Shown: piece after piece, positions 26,961 through 36,007 of the stretch | How positions within the stretch are numbered: the first letter of the stretch is position 1 | How the letters are laid out: every line of letters begins with the position of its first letter | Source: Ewingella sp963519305 | GTDB lineage: Bacteria; Pseudomonadota; Gammaproteobacteria; Enterobacterales; Enterobacteriaceae | DNA length: 64,000 nucleotides | Assembly: GCA_963519305.1 (NCBI GenBank) | Contig: CAUQMS010000016.1 | Span: 46,852-110,851, forward strand | Reading direction: 5' to 3' | The notes under the pieces: model-generated | The model's input: the letters and a program-made list of their open reading frames with translations, nothing else | Databases searched by the model: none | What the model was told of the DNA's origin: nothing | Translations under genes and position numbers: made by a program

Positions 26961-28325
26961 TCACTCCCCTTTTTTCGCCGCGCTGTCCTGATGCCGCCAT
27001 TCGCTTCTGCGCAGTGTGATCCGATTAACGGCGTGTCTCGCAAGCCGGAACCAGGAAACCTGTCGGGGATCGACCAGCATACTCAGTGCTCTGGCGTAAT
27101 CCAGCGTCAGGCCCGGTGTCCAGGCCATGGTCCGCGCCCGCATTCTGATTTGGGACGCCACCCACAGTTCGGGCGTCAGCAGCAGACGAAGCATAACCAG
27201 CACACCGTTGCCCATAGAACGGGCGACGGCCCCTTCTATGGCGGCATCCAATGCACGGGAAACCGTGCTTGAGCAGTTGCGCCAGGTCAGGTTATACGTG
27301 GTGTCTTGCCGGTAACGTTGCCAGAACTGGTTTAATTTCTCCGCATTGTAATTTTTGATCATCACCTGAACCGTTGAAGGGCACCACTCTTTTGCCTCCG
27401 TCTGATAATCGGGCAAAAAACGGCCCGCAACATTATTCTCCCGCGTGGCACGCAGCAGGCTGGTAAACGAACTCGTGGAGCGGTCAATCTCCTCTTTAGG
27501 GTAGAGACTGATATAAATCCCTTCGGGTGATTCAAGGGCTGAATGACCGGTAGAAATCACACCGTTAATATCAACCGCTGCGATATAGCGGCCCACGATC
27601 ATCTGGCCACGCGCGGGGGCTTTCGAGCTGCCGGTTGGTGTCCAGACATGGACCGTCAACGCCTTGGCTGAATTCGGTACACTGTCAGGTTGGACAGGGT
27701 CGGGATCCCCCGTTTTGGACTTCAGTTTATGACTCAATAAGGGGTTTTCGGCTGAAGTAAAAGCCGGATTAACCGACATTTTTTTGACGTTCAGGGCAAT
27801 ACGCACAAAATTAAGACCGGCGAAAAACAAAAATAAGCCCAGAAAGTACGGCAGCGTTCCGTGGTAATGCGACGGGTAGGGTTGGAAAAAGAAGATAGCG
27901 AGCACTATTTCAATACCACCGGCGACAGCCGCTGCCCGCCAGCGGCGATAACGCACCACCCACGCCGAGGAGAGCTGGAGCAGCCCATCGGCCAGAAATA
28001 AAATGCCAAACAGCATCGACAGAACAAAATGGCCATGATGATGCCCCGCCAAAATCAACCCGGCACACACCACCACAATGCAGCCTTTCACATAGCGCAG
28101 CGTTTTCTGGCCACCAACCCCGGCCCAGGCAACAGCCAGGGTAAAAAAACCGTCGATCAACAAAAGTAAGGCAAAGAAGGTGATCGGGAAGTTGAGAGCA
28201 TCGTCGAGTCCGTCGATAAAAATCGCCACGCCGCTGACCAGCCATAAAATCCCTGCTGACATCAGGCTGCGCCAACGTCCCCGCAGGTAGTCCACACCGA
28301 GTAACAGTAAAACAAGACGCGCCAT
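26961..28325 (-). CDS. HdeD-like membrane domain fused to a papain-like (permuted NlpC/LRAT-type) domain
   Basis: A 454-residue two-part protein. Residues 1 to about 180 hold six transmembrane segments with DUF308/HdeD repeats (LLLLIDGFFTL; ILFLADGLLQLSSAW). A linker rich in Pro and Lys (185-225) leads to a soluble part with His261 in STGHSALES...GIYISLYP and Cys351 in TYNLTWRNCSSTVSRALD. The order His then Cys is that of circularly permuted papain-like enzymes, which act on amide or acyl bonds. HdeD itself belongs to acid resistance. The fusion suggests a membrane-anchored hydrolase or acyltransferase facing one side of the inner membrane; substrate unknown. Confidence 0.7.
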   Translation of the reverse strand: MARLVLLLLGVDYLRGRWRSLMSAGILWLVSGVAIFIDGLDDALNFPITFFALLLLIDGFFTLAVAWAGVGGQKTLRYVKGCIVVVCAGLILAGHHHGHFVLSMLFGILFLADGLLQLSSAWVVRYRRWRAAAVAGGIEIVLAIFFFQPYPSHYHGTLPYFLGLFLFFAGLNFVRIALNVKKMSVNPAFTSAENPLLSHKLKSKTGDPDPVQPDSVPNSAKALTVHVWTPTGSSKAPARGQMIVGRYIAAVDINGVISTGHSALESPEGIYISLYPKEEIDRSTSSFTSLLRATRENNVAGRFLPDYQTEAKEWCPSTVQVMIKNYNAEKLNQFWQRYRQDTTYNLTWRNCSSTVSRALDAAIEGAVARSMGNGVLVMLRLLLTPELWVASQIRMRARTMAWTPGLTLDYARALSMLVDPRQVSWFRLARHAVNRITLRRSEWRHQDSAAKKGE

Positions 28326-28503
28326 TTTTTTCGCCTGATCATCATGGGTGTTTGTAACAAGATAAGCAGGTGTTTATCATTTAATCAAACTGACCTTCCG
28401 CGCAACAAAAGCACCGATATCTGTCGATTTTATGTCATCCACAGTGGCAAGATAAATCTCACCCACTAAGCTCACCTTATCCCTCGTTTTAGAGTGCAAT
28501 TCC

Positions 28504-29019
28504 ATGATTATTGAGACAGAACGTTTGTATTTGCGGCCCGTGGCTGCGGGCGATGTCGATGCGCTCTATGCCATTTATGGTGACCCGCAGACCAACCTGT
28601 TTAACCCGGCGGGTCCTTACCCCGATATCGATTTCGCCCAAACCATACTGGCAGGCTGGATGGAGCAGTGGCCGCTGCACGGCTTTGGTCACTGGGCCAT
28701 CTCCCTGCGTAGCACGCCGGCAGAGATCATCGGTTTTGGTGGCCTCAGCCGCCGTAAAGTGGATGAAACGCGCAATATCAATCTGGGTTACCGCTTCTCC
28801 ACTTCGGTGTGGGGCAAAGGTTTTGCCACTGAATTCGCCCTGGCCTCGCTGGCTTTCGGCTTCGACCAGCTCAAACTACGCGAGATCTCGGCGCTGGTGC
28901 GTGAAAACCATCTGACTTCCCGCCAGGTGTTGGAAAAAATTGGTATGCAAAGAGTCGGTGAGCTTTGCGAAATGGAGAACGGTGTCGGCAGCGTGGTGTA
29001 TACCCTGCGCAGGGAATGA
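28504..29019 (+). CDS. GNAT-family acetyltransferase (RimJ/RimL-like)
   Basis: A 171-residue N-acetyltransferase using acetyl-CoA. MIIETERLYLRPVAAGDVDALY is the RimJ/L-type start, NLGYRFSTSVWGKGFATEFALASLAFGF is the CoA-binding motif A, and VRENHLTSRQVLEKIGMQRVGE is the conserved end. The target amine is unknown. It precedes tehB on the same strand with 121 bases between. Confidence 0.88.
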   Translation: MIIETERLYLRPVAAGDVDALYAIYGDPQTNLFNPAGPYPDIDFAQTILAGWMEQWPLHGFGHWAISLRSTPAEIIGFGGLSRRKVDETRNINLGYRFSTSVWGKGFATEFALASLAFGFDQLKLREISALVRENHLTSRQVLEKIGMQRVGELCEMENGVGSVVYTLRRE

Positions 29020-29140
29020 GGGGGGAAACGCCCTTATGTGGAAAGATTTCCTGTCCATTGGCGCAAAAAGTGGAATGCAAAATACCTGTTTAAGAGGATA
29101 ATAGTCGCATCTTTTTGACGATGGACATTATGAGCCCCCT

Positions 29141-29755
29141 ATGGACAACTACTCCGCCACGCCTGTAAGCGCTGAAGACTATTACGCCGAAAAATACGGC
29201 CTGACCCGCACCCACTCGGAAGTGATCCACGCCGCGACCTTGGTACCGGCAGGAAACGTACTGGATCTGGGCTGTGGCAGCGGGCGCAACTCGCTGTATC
29301 TGAACCTGAAAGGATCGACAGTCACCGCGTGGGATCACAACCCGCAGAGCATCGGCAAACTCAACGACATTATCCGCGCTGAATCCCTGCAACATATCAC
29401 CGCCAGCGAGGCCGATCTCAACACACGCCGTTTTGAGGGAGAATATGATTTTATTCTCTCCACCGTAGTGATGATGTTTTTGCAGCGCGACACCATCCCC
29501 AACCTGATCGCTGATATTCAGGCCAGCACCCGCGATGGCGGCTTTAACCTGATAGTCGCCGCCATGGACAGTCCGGACTACCCTTGCCCCCTTCCCTTCC
29601 CGTTCAGCTTCCAACCCGACGAATTGCGCACCTATTATGCGCAATGGAATATCGTGAAATATAACGAAGACGTCGGTGAACTGCATAAGCGTGACGAAAA
29701 CGGCAACCGCTACAAAATGCGCTTCGCGACCCTGCTGGCACAGAAAAAAGCCTGA
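29141..29755 (+). CDS. tehB: Tellurite methyltransferase TehB
   Basis: A 204-residue SAM-dependent methyltransferase that gives resistance to tellurite by methylation. It follows E. coli TehB (197 aa) closely: YYAEKYGLTRTHSEVIHAA, the SAM loop VLDLGCGSGRNSLYL (40-54), WDHNPQSI, EYDFILSTVVMMFLQ, NLIVAAMDSPDYPC and VKYNEDVGELHKRDENGNR. The partner membrane protein TehA is absent. The AraC gene begins 6 bases after its stop, so they are probably one transcript. Confidence 0.93.
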   Translation: MDNYSATPVSAEDYYAEKYGLTRTHSEVIHAATLVPAGNVLDLGCGSGRNSLYLNLKGSTVTAWDHNPQSIGKLNDIIRAESLQHITASEADLNTRRFEGEYDFILSTVVMMFLQRDTIPNLIADIQASTRDGGFNLIVAAMDSPDYPCPLPFPFSFQPDELRTYYAQWNIVKYNEDVGELHKRDENGNRYKMRFATLLAQKKA

Positions 29756-29760
29756 CCGCC

Positions 29761-30588
29761 ATGACCGCGCTCGCCCGCAAAAAAGACCAGGTACGTTATT
29801 ACCGCCCGGAGGACATTCCGGGCATGGTGCTGGGCGAAGCGCATTTTACCGACTTCAGCTTCGAACCGCATTTTCATCTGGATTATCACATTGGCCTGAT
29901 CGCTGACGGTGCGCAGCGCCAGCGTTTTGCCGGTCAGAACGGGGTACTCGGCGCGGGGCGGATATCGATTATGCCGCCGGGTGAAGTGCATACCGGCACG
30001 CCCGAAAACAAAAATGCCTACTCCCTGCGCACCTTTCGCGTCGCGCCGGCGCTGCTCGACAGTCTGGCTGAAGAGTTTTCAGGGCATAGCCGGAAGCTGG
30101 CGCTGCGCCCGGACATTATTGAAGCGCCCCGGCTTAGCCAGCATCTATATTCGCTGCATCAGCAGATGGCGCAAAACACCGGCACCGCAGGGCACTCTTT
30201 CGATGAGCAATACCTGGCGACGCTGGAGCCGCTGTTTGTGGCGCTAAACGTAGTGAAGCCAGTGGAAGAGATAAGCGGGTTGTCACAGTCGGACTGGCGG
30301 AGGATTGAAGAGTATTGCTACGCGCATCTCGCCGAGAAGATTTCTCTGGGCGAGCTGGCGCAGCTTTGCGGGTTAAACCGCTTTCAGTTCTTACGCCATT
30401 TCAGCCAGCGCACGGGCATGACACCCTACGCATGGCTAAAACGTTTACGGCTGGAAGTGGCCTGCGGCTGGCTGAATAAGCCCGGCCGCAGCATTGCCGA
30501 TGTCGCCACTTCCGTCGGTTTCTATGACCAGAGCCACTTCAACCGCGCTTTTCGTCAGGCCTTTGGCGTTGCGCCATCGGCCTACTAG
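29761..30588 (+). CDS. AraC-family transcriptional regulator
   Basis: A 275-residue regulator with an N-terminal cupin sensor (FEPHFHLDYHIGLIADG, ISIMPPGEVHTG) and two C-terminal helix-turn-helices (ISLGELAQLCGLNRFQFLRHF; SIADVATSVGFYDQSHFNRAFRQAFGVAPSAY). It may be coupled to tehB, but the family more often controls an exporter of the LysE type, none of which is next to it. Effector unknown. Confidence 0.9.
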   Translation: MTALARKKDQVRYYRPEDIPGMVLGEAHFTDFSFEPHFHLDYHIGLIADGAQRQRFAGQNGVLGAGRISIMPPGEVHTGTPENKNAYSLRTFRVAPALLDSLAEEFSGHSRKLALRPDIIEAPRLSQHLYSLHQQMAQNTGTAGHSFDEQYLATLEPLFVALNVVKPVEEISGLSQSDWRRIEEYCYAHLAEKISLGELAQLCGLNRFQFLRHFSQRTGMTPYAWLKRLRLEVACGWLNKPGRSIADVATSVGFYDQSHFNRAFRQAFGVAPSAY

Positions 30589-30644
30589 TCATCTGATTTT
30601 AAAAAAGAATTATGTAATCCTTAAATCTCAAGATGACAGGATTC

Positions 30645-31469
30645 TTACCAGCCTTTCACCGCATCACCGTGATAGATCTTATCGGCGGCCGCAGCGACTT
30701 CATCGGTCTGATAGGCCTTAACCAAATCCTTCACTTTCTGGCTGTCTTTGTTATCTTCACGCGCCACAATCACGTTCACATACGGTGAATCTTTGTCTTC
30801 GACAAACAGACCGTTTTTGCCCGGCGTCAGACCAACCTGGCTGGAGTAGTTGGTGTTGATCACCGCCAGATCGATTTTGTCGTCATCAATCGCGCGGGTC
30901 AGCTGCGGCGCTTCGATTTCAATAATCTTCAGGTGTTTCGGGTTTTCGACGATATCCAGCGATGTCGGCAGCAGGCCCACGTTGTCTTTGAGCTTAATCA
31001 GCCCCTGCTTTTGCAACAGCAGCAGAGAACGGCCAAGGTTAGTCGGGTCGTTAGGTACCGCTACCTGCGCGCCGTCTTTCAGTTCAGAAACGGATTTGAT
31101 TTTGCGCGAGTAACCGGCAATCGGATAGACAAATGTATTGCCGACGGCCACCAGCTTATAACCGCGCTCTTTGATCTGTTTGTCCAGATACGGCCCGTGC
31201 TGGAAGGAGTTGGCGTCAATATCGCCGCTGCTGAGCGCGGAGTTCGGCAGAACATAATCAGTGAAGGTCACCACTTCCACATCGAGATTGTATTTTTCCC
31301 TGGCGACTTTTTTCACCGCGTCCCACAGCGGCTGGTCGATACCCGCACTGATGCCCACTTTGATGTGATTATCTTCTTTCTTCGGCCCGCAACCACTGAG
31401 GATCAGCGCCGTGGCGAGTGAAGCAGAAAGCAGGGAGATTTTTACCGCAAGTTTCAGAGAGCTGCGCAT
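30645..31469 (-). CDS. MetQ/NlpA-family substrate-binding lipoprotein
   Basis: A 274-residue lipoprotein with lipobox LILSGC (Cys27). IKVGISAGIDQPLWDAVKKVA, VEVVTFTDYVLPNSALSSGDIDANSFQHGPYLD and VAVPNDPTNLGRSLLLLQKQGLI are typical of the methionine-binding family (MetQ, NlpA). In that family it delivers D/L-methionine or analogues to a MetNI transporter. No metN or metI is next to it, so it is an orphan that would have to use a transporter encoded elsewhere. Confidence 0.9.
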   Translation of the reverse strand: MRSSLKLAVKISLLSASLATALILSGCGPKKEDNHIKVGISAGIDQPLWDAVKKVAREKYNLDVEVVTFTDYVLPNSALSSGDIDANSFQHGPYLDKQIKERGYKLVAVGNTFVYPIAGYSRKIKSVSELKDGAQVAVPNDPTNLGRSLLLLQKQGLIKLKDNVGLLPTSLDIVENPKHLKIIEIEAPQLTRAIDDDKIDLAVINTNYSSQVGLTPGKNGLFVEDKDSPYVNVIVAREDNKDSQKVKDLVKAYQTDEVAAAADKIYHGDAVKGW

Positions 31470-31645
31470 GGAAAAGGCTGTCCTTAAACTGTGTGAAATA
31501 AGTCAAAACAAAAGGATCTGCCCCGTCGGCGGAGCTTATAGTTGTTATGACGGCTAAGCCCTTATTTTTCCAAACAGTCTGACCGCTGGCAAATATGAAA
31601 AAGACATAACCTATGCAGTAAAAGTGCGGGACTTTTCCCCAGTTT

Positions 31646-32575
31646 TCATTCGAGCAGTCGCTGGCGGCAAACGCTCAGGACCATTTGCCGCAACCAGCGG
31701 TGAGCCGGGTCAGCGTCGGAACGCGGATGCCACATCTGAGAGAGGGTGATTTCATCCGTTTTCACTGGAAGTTCAAAAACATGCAGCGTCGCGGCGGATC
31801 CATTACGCTCAGTGACCGGCGGGTTAATCAGGAACGAAGCAGGAACCAGCGCGACCAGATCGGAAGCCTGAGCCACTGCTACCGCTGCGGAAAAGCCCGG
31901 CACAACGGCGGCGATCCGGCGCTGCAGGCCCAGTTCAGCCAGCGCATTGTCAACCGGCCCGACATGGCGTTCATGGCGCGAAACCACCACATGCCCGAAT
32001 GACGCATACATCTCGGGAGTCATGGCGGTTTCCTGTTCCAGCGGATGCCCCTTACGCACAACGCCCATAAACCGGTCACGGAACAGCGTCTGCAGACGAA
32101 TTTCCGGCCCCATGTTGCCTAAAACACCCACCTCGAGATCCACCCGCCCTTCGCGCAAACTTTTCGCACTTTTCTCCGGCTTCGGCGCAAATCGCAGACA
32201 TACCAGAGGAGCGACCGCCGCCACGGCGGCAATCAATGACGCGCCAAACGTCACCACAAAACCGTCATTGGACCGCAGGATAAACGTGCGTTCAAGGGTG
32301 GCTAAATTAAGGACAGCCGAAGAGGGACGAAGCACCGCACGCGCTTCAAAGGCGGCATTTTGCGTGCGCTCGCGGATCTCTTCCGCGTAAGGCGTCAGCA
32401 CCATGTGTCGCCCGGCGCGTACCAGTAACGGGTCGCCGGTGACGGTACGCAGGCGGCTGAGCGTGCGGCTCATGGCCGAGGCGCTAAGCCCCAGACGACG
32501 CGCAGCGCCCGCTACGCTGCCTTCGGCCAGCAGCACATCAAGCGCAATGAGTAAGTTCAGATCAGGTTCAGTCAT
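31646..32575 (-). CDS. LysR-family regulator (NodD/LeuO-like subgroup)
   Basis: A 309-residue LysR protein. The start MTEPDLNLLIALDVLLAEGSVAGAARRLGLSASAMSRTLSRLRTVTGDPLLVRAGRHMVLTPYA is the helix-turn-helix of the NodD/LeuO-like branch. The effector domain follows. It is divergent from an MFS exporter, 142 bases away, which it probably controls. Confidence 0.9.
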   Translation of the reverse strand: MTEPDLNLLIALDVLLAEGSVAGAARRLGLSASAMSRTLSRLRTVTGDPLLVRAGRHMVLTPYAEEIRERTQNAAFEARAVLRPSSAVLNLATLERTFILRSNDGFVVTFGASLIAAVAAVAPLVCLRFAPKPEKSAKSLREGRVDLEVGVLGNMGPEIRLQTLFRDRFMGVVRKGHPLEQETAMTPEMYASFGHVVVSRHERHVGPVDNALAELGLQRRIAAVVPGFSAAVAVAQASDLVALVPASFLINPPVTERNGSAATLHVFELPVKTDEITLSQMWHPRSDADPAHRWLRQMVLSVCRQRLLE

Positions 32576-32717
32576 AACGCATTGTATTCCTGGCGGAAGA
32601 TTATGGGAAGGCGTCTGATGCAGGTTATCAATGCAGATGCTGCGCCTTCCGCCTTATCTCACTCACGGATATAGTGGCGGCACTGAAAACGAACCGAACA
32701 ATACTGAGGGCATGCAG

Positions 32718-34172
32718 ATGGAATTATTCTCCGACCAACCGGGCGATGAGGGATTACCCGGCCGTGAGCGTGGCCTCGCCATGACAGCCGTCATGATGAT
32801 GACCACCATGGCGGTGTTCGACGGCTCGATGGTGAACGTCGCACTGCCGCAGATTGCGCGGGCGCTGAACGTCACCGCCGGTTCCGCCGTCTGGGTATCC
32901 AATAGCTATCTTTTGTCGGCCGCCATGACGCTGGCTATCTTTGCCGCGCTTGCCGGACGGGTGGGTTTCCGGGCGCTGTTTGCGACGGGTCTGAGCGTCT
33001 TTACGCTGGCATCTGCCGGCTGCGCGCTGTCATCGTCACTCGATATGCTCATTTTCATGCGCGTATTGCAGGGCATTGGAGGTGCGGCTACGCTGAGCAT
33101 CGGGCCTGCCATTCTGCGCTCGGTGTTCCCTAACCGCGTGCTCGGGCGAATACTTGGTCTGAACGCCCTGCTGATTGCCACCAGCACCGCCATCTCTCCG
33201 GTGATCGGCGGGACGATATTGTCGGCCATGAGCTGGCAGTGGCTGTTTGCCATCAATATACCGCTCGGTATTGTGGCGGTGATCCTGACCCTGCGGGTGA
33301 TCCCCGGCAAAACGGCCTCTTCCCGTGAACCCTTTGACTTTGCCGGTGCCATTCTGTCTGCGGTTGCACTCGGCGCACTGATCATGGCGGCAGGTGCTTT
33401 TTCCCGCCCTGAGGGCGGCACATATGCCCTGAGCGAGCTGACGACGGCAATGACTTACGGGCTGACCGCCGTTGTCGCCGGTGCGGCGTTCGTGTGGCGT
33501 CAGCGCCGTGCGCCGAAGCCGCTGCTTCCGCTTTCCATGTTCGCCTCGTCGCGCTTTTCTCTGGCGGCGCTGACCTCACTGGCCTCTTTTGTCAGTCAGG
33601 GCATCACCTTCGTGGCTTTGCCGTTTCTGTTCCAAAGTGTGTATGGCTACAGCGCATTTTATTCAGCGCTGCTGTTCACGCCGTGGCCCATCGGCATTAT
33701 TTTGGCCGCGCCCCATGCAGGACGGCTCGCTGACCGCTACCCGTCAGCCATTATTTCTACGGTGGGGTTATGTCTGTTTGCGGCTGGATTAGTGCTGCTG
33801 GCGCAGCTGCCTGACCATGCTAATGTGTGGGACATCGGCCTGCGCAGTTTGTTGTGCGGCATCGGGTTTGGTTGTTTCCAGAGCCCGAATAACCGTGAAA
33901 TGTTGTCGAACGCTTCCCGCGAGAACAGCGGTTATGCTTCGGGCGTGCTGGCGATAATGCGCACGTTCGGCCAGTGTCTGGGAGCTGCCTTTGTCGGCAT
34001 TATTCTGTCAATCTACGTGCAGTCCGCCAGCGATCCGCTGAAAAGTGTTATGCAGGAAGCGCAGGCGGTTCAGCTGAGTTTGTGGGTGGCCGTTGCCGCC
34101 ACGCTTCTGGCGATTATTATCAGCGTCAGCCGCCTGCGTAACACAGGCGGCCTGCTGCAAAAGACACCGTAG
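32718..34172 (+). CDS. DHA2-type MFS multidrug transporter (14 TM)
   Basis: A 484-residue exporter of the EmrB/SmvA type. FDGSMVNVALPQIARALNVTAGSAVWVSNSYLL, RVLQGIGGAATLSIGPAILRSVFP and ATSTAISPVIGGTILSAMSWQWLFAINIPLG are the family motifs of helices 1, 4 and 5. ATG at 32718 has GAGGG 7 bases upstream; in-frame ATGs at 32712 and 32631 are less well placed. Likely under the divergent LysR protein. Substrate unknown. Confidence 0.88.
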   Translation: MELFSDQPGDEGLPGRERGLAMTAVMMMTTMAVFDGSMVNVALPQIARALNVTAGSAVWVSNSYLLSAAMTLAIFAALAGRVGFRALFATGLSVFTLASAGCALSSSLDMLIFMRVLQGIGGAATLSIGPAILRSVFPNRVLGRILGLNALLIATSTAISPVIGGTILSAMSWQWLFAINIPLGIVAVILTLRVIPGKTASSREPFDFAGAILSAVALGALIMAAGAFSRPEGGTYALSELTTAMTYGLTAVVAGAAFVWRQRRAPKPLLPLSMFASSRFSLAALTSLASFVSQGITFVALPFLFQSVYGYSAFYSALLFTPWPIGIILAAPHAGRLADRYPSAIISTVGLCLFAAGLVLLAQLPDHANVWDIGLRSLLCGIGFGCFQSPNNREMLSNASRENSGYASGVLAIMRTFGQCLGAAFVGIILSIYVQSASDPLKSVMQEAQAVQLSLWVAVAATLLAIIISVSRLRNTGGLLQKTP

Positions 34173-34184
34173 AATCAGGCGATG

Positions 34185-34901
34185 TTACGCGGTTTCATAG
34201 CTGATTTTCACCCGATCTTTCACTTTGATTTTGCGCAGTTCCAGCCCCTGCAACGCACCTGTGCTGGCCGCATGGGTGCCACCGCAGGCGAACGGCAGAA
34301 AACCGCCAATCGTCACCGTGCGGATCTCCTCATTTTGCGGAATAGCCCCGGCCAGCTCAGGACGCAGACGAGCAATCTCGTCAAAACTGAGGGTGCCGGT
34401 TGTGACCGGCAGATTGGCATCGATGGCCTGCTGCACCTTTTCCCTCACCTGCTCCAGCAACTGTTCAGCGGATAACGTGCTGTTACCGCTGAATTCCACA
34501 TACGAGCCGGGCAAAAAATGGTGGCCTTTGGCAGGTATGAGCGAAGGCATCAGGGTTTCAACGACGTGCGAAATAAGGTGGCCCGCCGTGTGGGCTACAG
34601 ATGCCCGCTGGCGAAACGCCGCGTCAATCTCCAGCCGCACTTCTTCGCCCTCTTCCGGCGCGCCCTGCACGTCAGCCAGGTAATGGCGGGCCTCACCCGC
34701 ATTCATCAGCACCTGTTTTACGGCAAAGGACTCGCCGTTATGCGTCACACTGCCCACGTCCGACATCTGCCCGCCGCCCTGCGGATAAAATACGGTTTCA
34801 GCGGTGACAAAGTAGTGCCCTTTCTCATCGGCACCGGAATGTAAAACCGTGGCGGTACAGCTCACCAGCTCAGGCTGGCTGCGGCTCAATAGCAGCGTCA
34901 T
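34185..34901 (-). CDS. AlaX-type tRNA-Ala editing protein
   Basis: A 238-residue free-standing editing domain related to alanyl-tRNA synthetase; it removes wrongly attached serine or glycine from tRNA-Ala. The zinc-binding motifs are HTAGH (His104, His108) and CGGTH (Cys206, His210); FYPQGGGQMSDVG near 38-50 is the usual N-terminal loop. ATG at 34901 has GAGGAA 7 bases upstream, so the frame to 34982 is not used. It is convergent with the MFS gene and 93 bases upstream of nothing obvious, a single-gene unit. Confidence 0.9.
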   Translation of the reverse strand: MTLLLSRSQPELVSCTATVLHSGADEKGHYFVTAETVFYPQGGGQMSDVGSVTHNGESFAVKQVLMNAGEARHYLADVQGAPEEGEEVRLEIDAAFRQRASVAHTAGHLISHVVETLMPSLIPAKGHHFLPGSYVEFSGNSTLSAEQLLEQVREKVQQAIDANLPVTTGTLSFDEIARLRPELAGAIPQNEEIRTVTIGGFLPFACGGTHAASTGALQGLELRKIKVKDRVKISYETA

Positions 34902-34993
34902 GCGATATTCCTCAGGTGTTTTGTCATTATGATGGGCAAGTATGCGCATGCCCGCCGGAGGCTGGATTGTAAAAAATTGCACGCGGGCGGAAA

Positions 34994-35698
34994 TTATTTC
35001 GCGCGCTGCAGATGGTAGTCCACGTGGTATTCGTTGGCGTTACGGATCATCACCGAGTAATTCAGAAAATCGCCGGTGTCACTGTAGGAGAGCGAAGTGA
35101 GGCGCAGCAGCGGCGTGCCTTCCGGCACGTGCAGCAACGCCGCCACCGTACTGTCGGCCAGGATCGGGCTGAAACTTTCGTAATTCCCGGCAATGCAGAT
35201 ATGGCACTCATCTTCTATATACGTGAATTTTGAGCCTTCCAGATGGGCCACGGACAGGTTGCCAAACAACCGGCAAGGCATATAGCTGTCCTCCAGCACC
35301 AGCGGTTTTCCTTCTACTGAGCGTACCCGGCGGGAGTAGTAGATCCGTTCATCGGTCTTGATGCGCAGCTGGCTGGCAATCGCAGGGGGTGCACCCATCA
35401 GCCGGAACTCGAGGACTTCACTGACCGTCGGCCGCCCAAGCTGCTTCATCAATTCAGAAAAACCCATCAGCCCGCGTGTCTCATGCTGTACATCTTTTTG
35501 TGCCACATAGGTTCCGCTGCCGTGACGGCGCCGTACCAGCCCCCATTCCACCAGCAGATCCACGGCCTTGCGCAGAGTCATACGCGATACGCCAAATTCT
35601 GCGGCGAGCGTTTTCTCACTCGGTAGTGCATCCCCCACGCCGTAATCAGCAGAATTAATGCGAATTCGTAAGCGTTCGGCAAGGATTTTGTAGATCAC
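34994..35698 (-). CDS. GntR/HutC-family regulator of the alpha-glucoside genes
   Basis: A 234-residue regulator. The N-terminal winged helix reads VIYKILAERLRIRINSADYGVGDALPSEKTLAAEFGVSRMTLRKAVDLLVEWGLVRRRHGSGTYV; the rest is a UTRA ligand domain (IYYSRRVRSVEGKPLVLEDSYMP). The likely start is GTG at 35698, with AAGAGG 7 bases upstream and the usual family beginning; the frame to 35752 adds 18 unrelated residues. It diverges from the PTS gene at 36008, which it is expected to control in response to a phosphorylated sugar. Confidence 0.85.
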   Translation of the reverse strand: MIYKILAERLRIRINSADYGVGDALPSEKTLAAEFGVSRMTLRKAVDLLVEWGLVRRRHGSGTYVAQKDVQHETRGLMGFSELMKQLGRPTVSEVLEFRLMGAPPAIASQLRIKTDERIYYSRRVRSVEGKPLVLEDSYMPCRLFGNLSVAHLEGSKFTYIEDECHICIAGNYESFSPILADSTVAALLHVPEGTPLLRLTSLSYSDTGDFLNYSVMIRNANEYHVDYHLQRAK

Positions 35699-36007
35699 TG
35701 GCAGACCTCTTTTTAAAGGGGGAAAGTCCCGGAGTAATGCGGTTAGCAGCAATCCGACGCTTGAAAAACCTCAGTTTTACACCGGAATTTCATGGCCAAA
35801 ATATCCCGACGTCTTTCAGTGTATACAAATCACGCCAAATGTAGATCACTTACCCTGCATAAAAAGCATGAATGCGATCACGAATTGATGAATCGCTCTG
35901 CGAACTTATTTTCTATTGTTCCTACTCTCTGATCAGAAATAAAACAACAGATGCCAGCAAATAGACCATTAAAAAACTCTGACCCGGAATTAATATGAGG
36001 ATAATTT
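35699..36007. promoter_or_regulatory. Divergent promoter region of the GntR and aglAB genes
   Basis: 309 bases without a gene. The 8-bp palindrome TGTATACA at 35820-35827 is the best candidate GntR operator. GATCAC occurs twice (35842 and 35876) as a possible half of a CRP site, but the opposite halves are not conserved, so catabolite control is only a guess. TGAGGAT before 36008 is the aglA ribosome site. Confidence 0.45.

Noticed and set aside
35838..35886. CRP site before aglA
   Set aside because: Only GATCAC half-sites are present; the opposite TGTGA halves are missing at the right distance.
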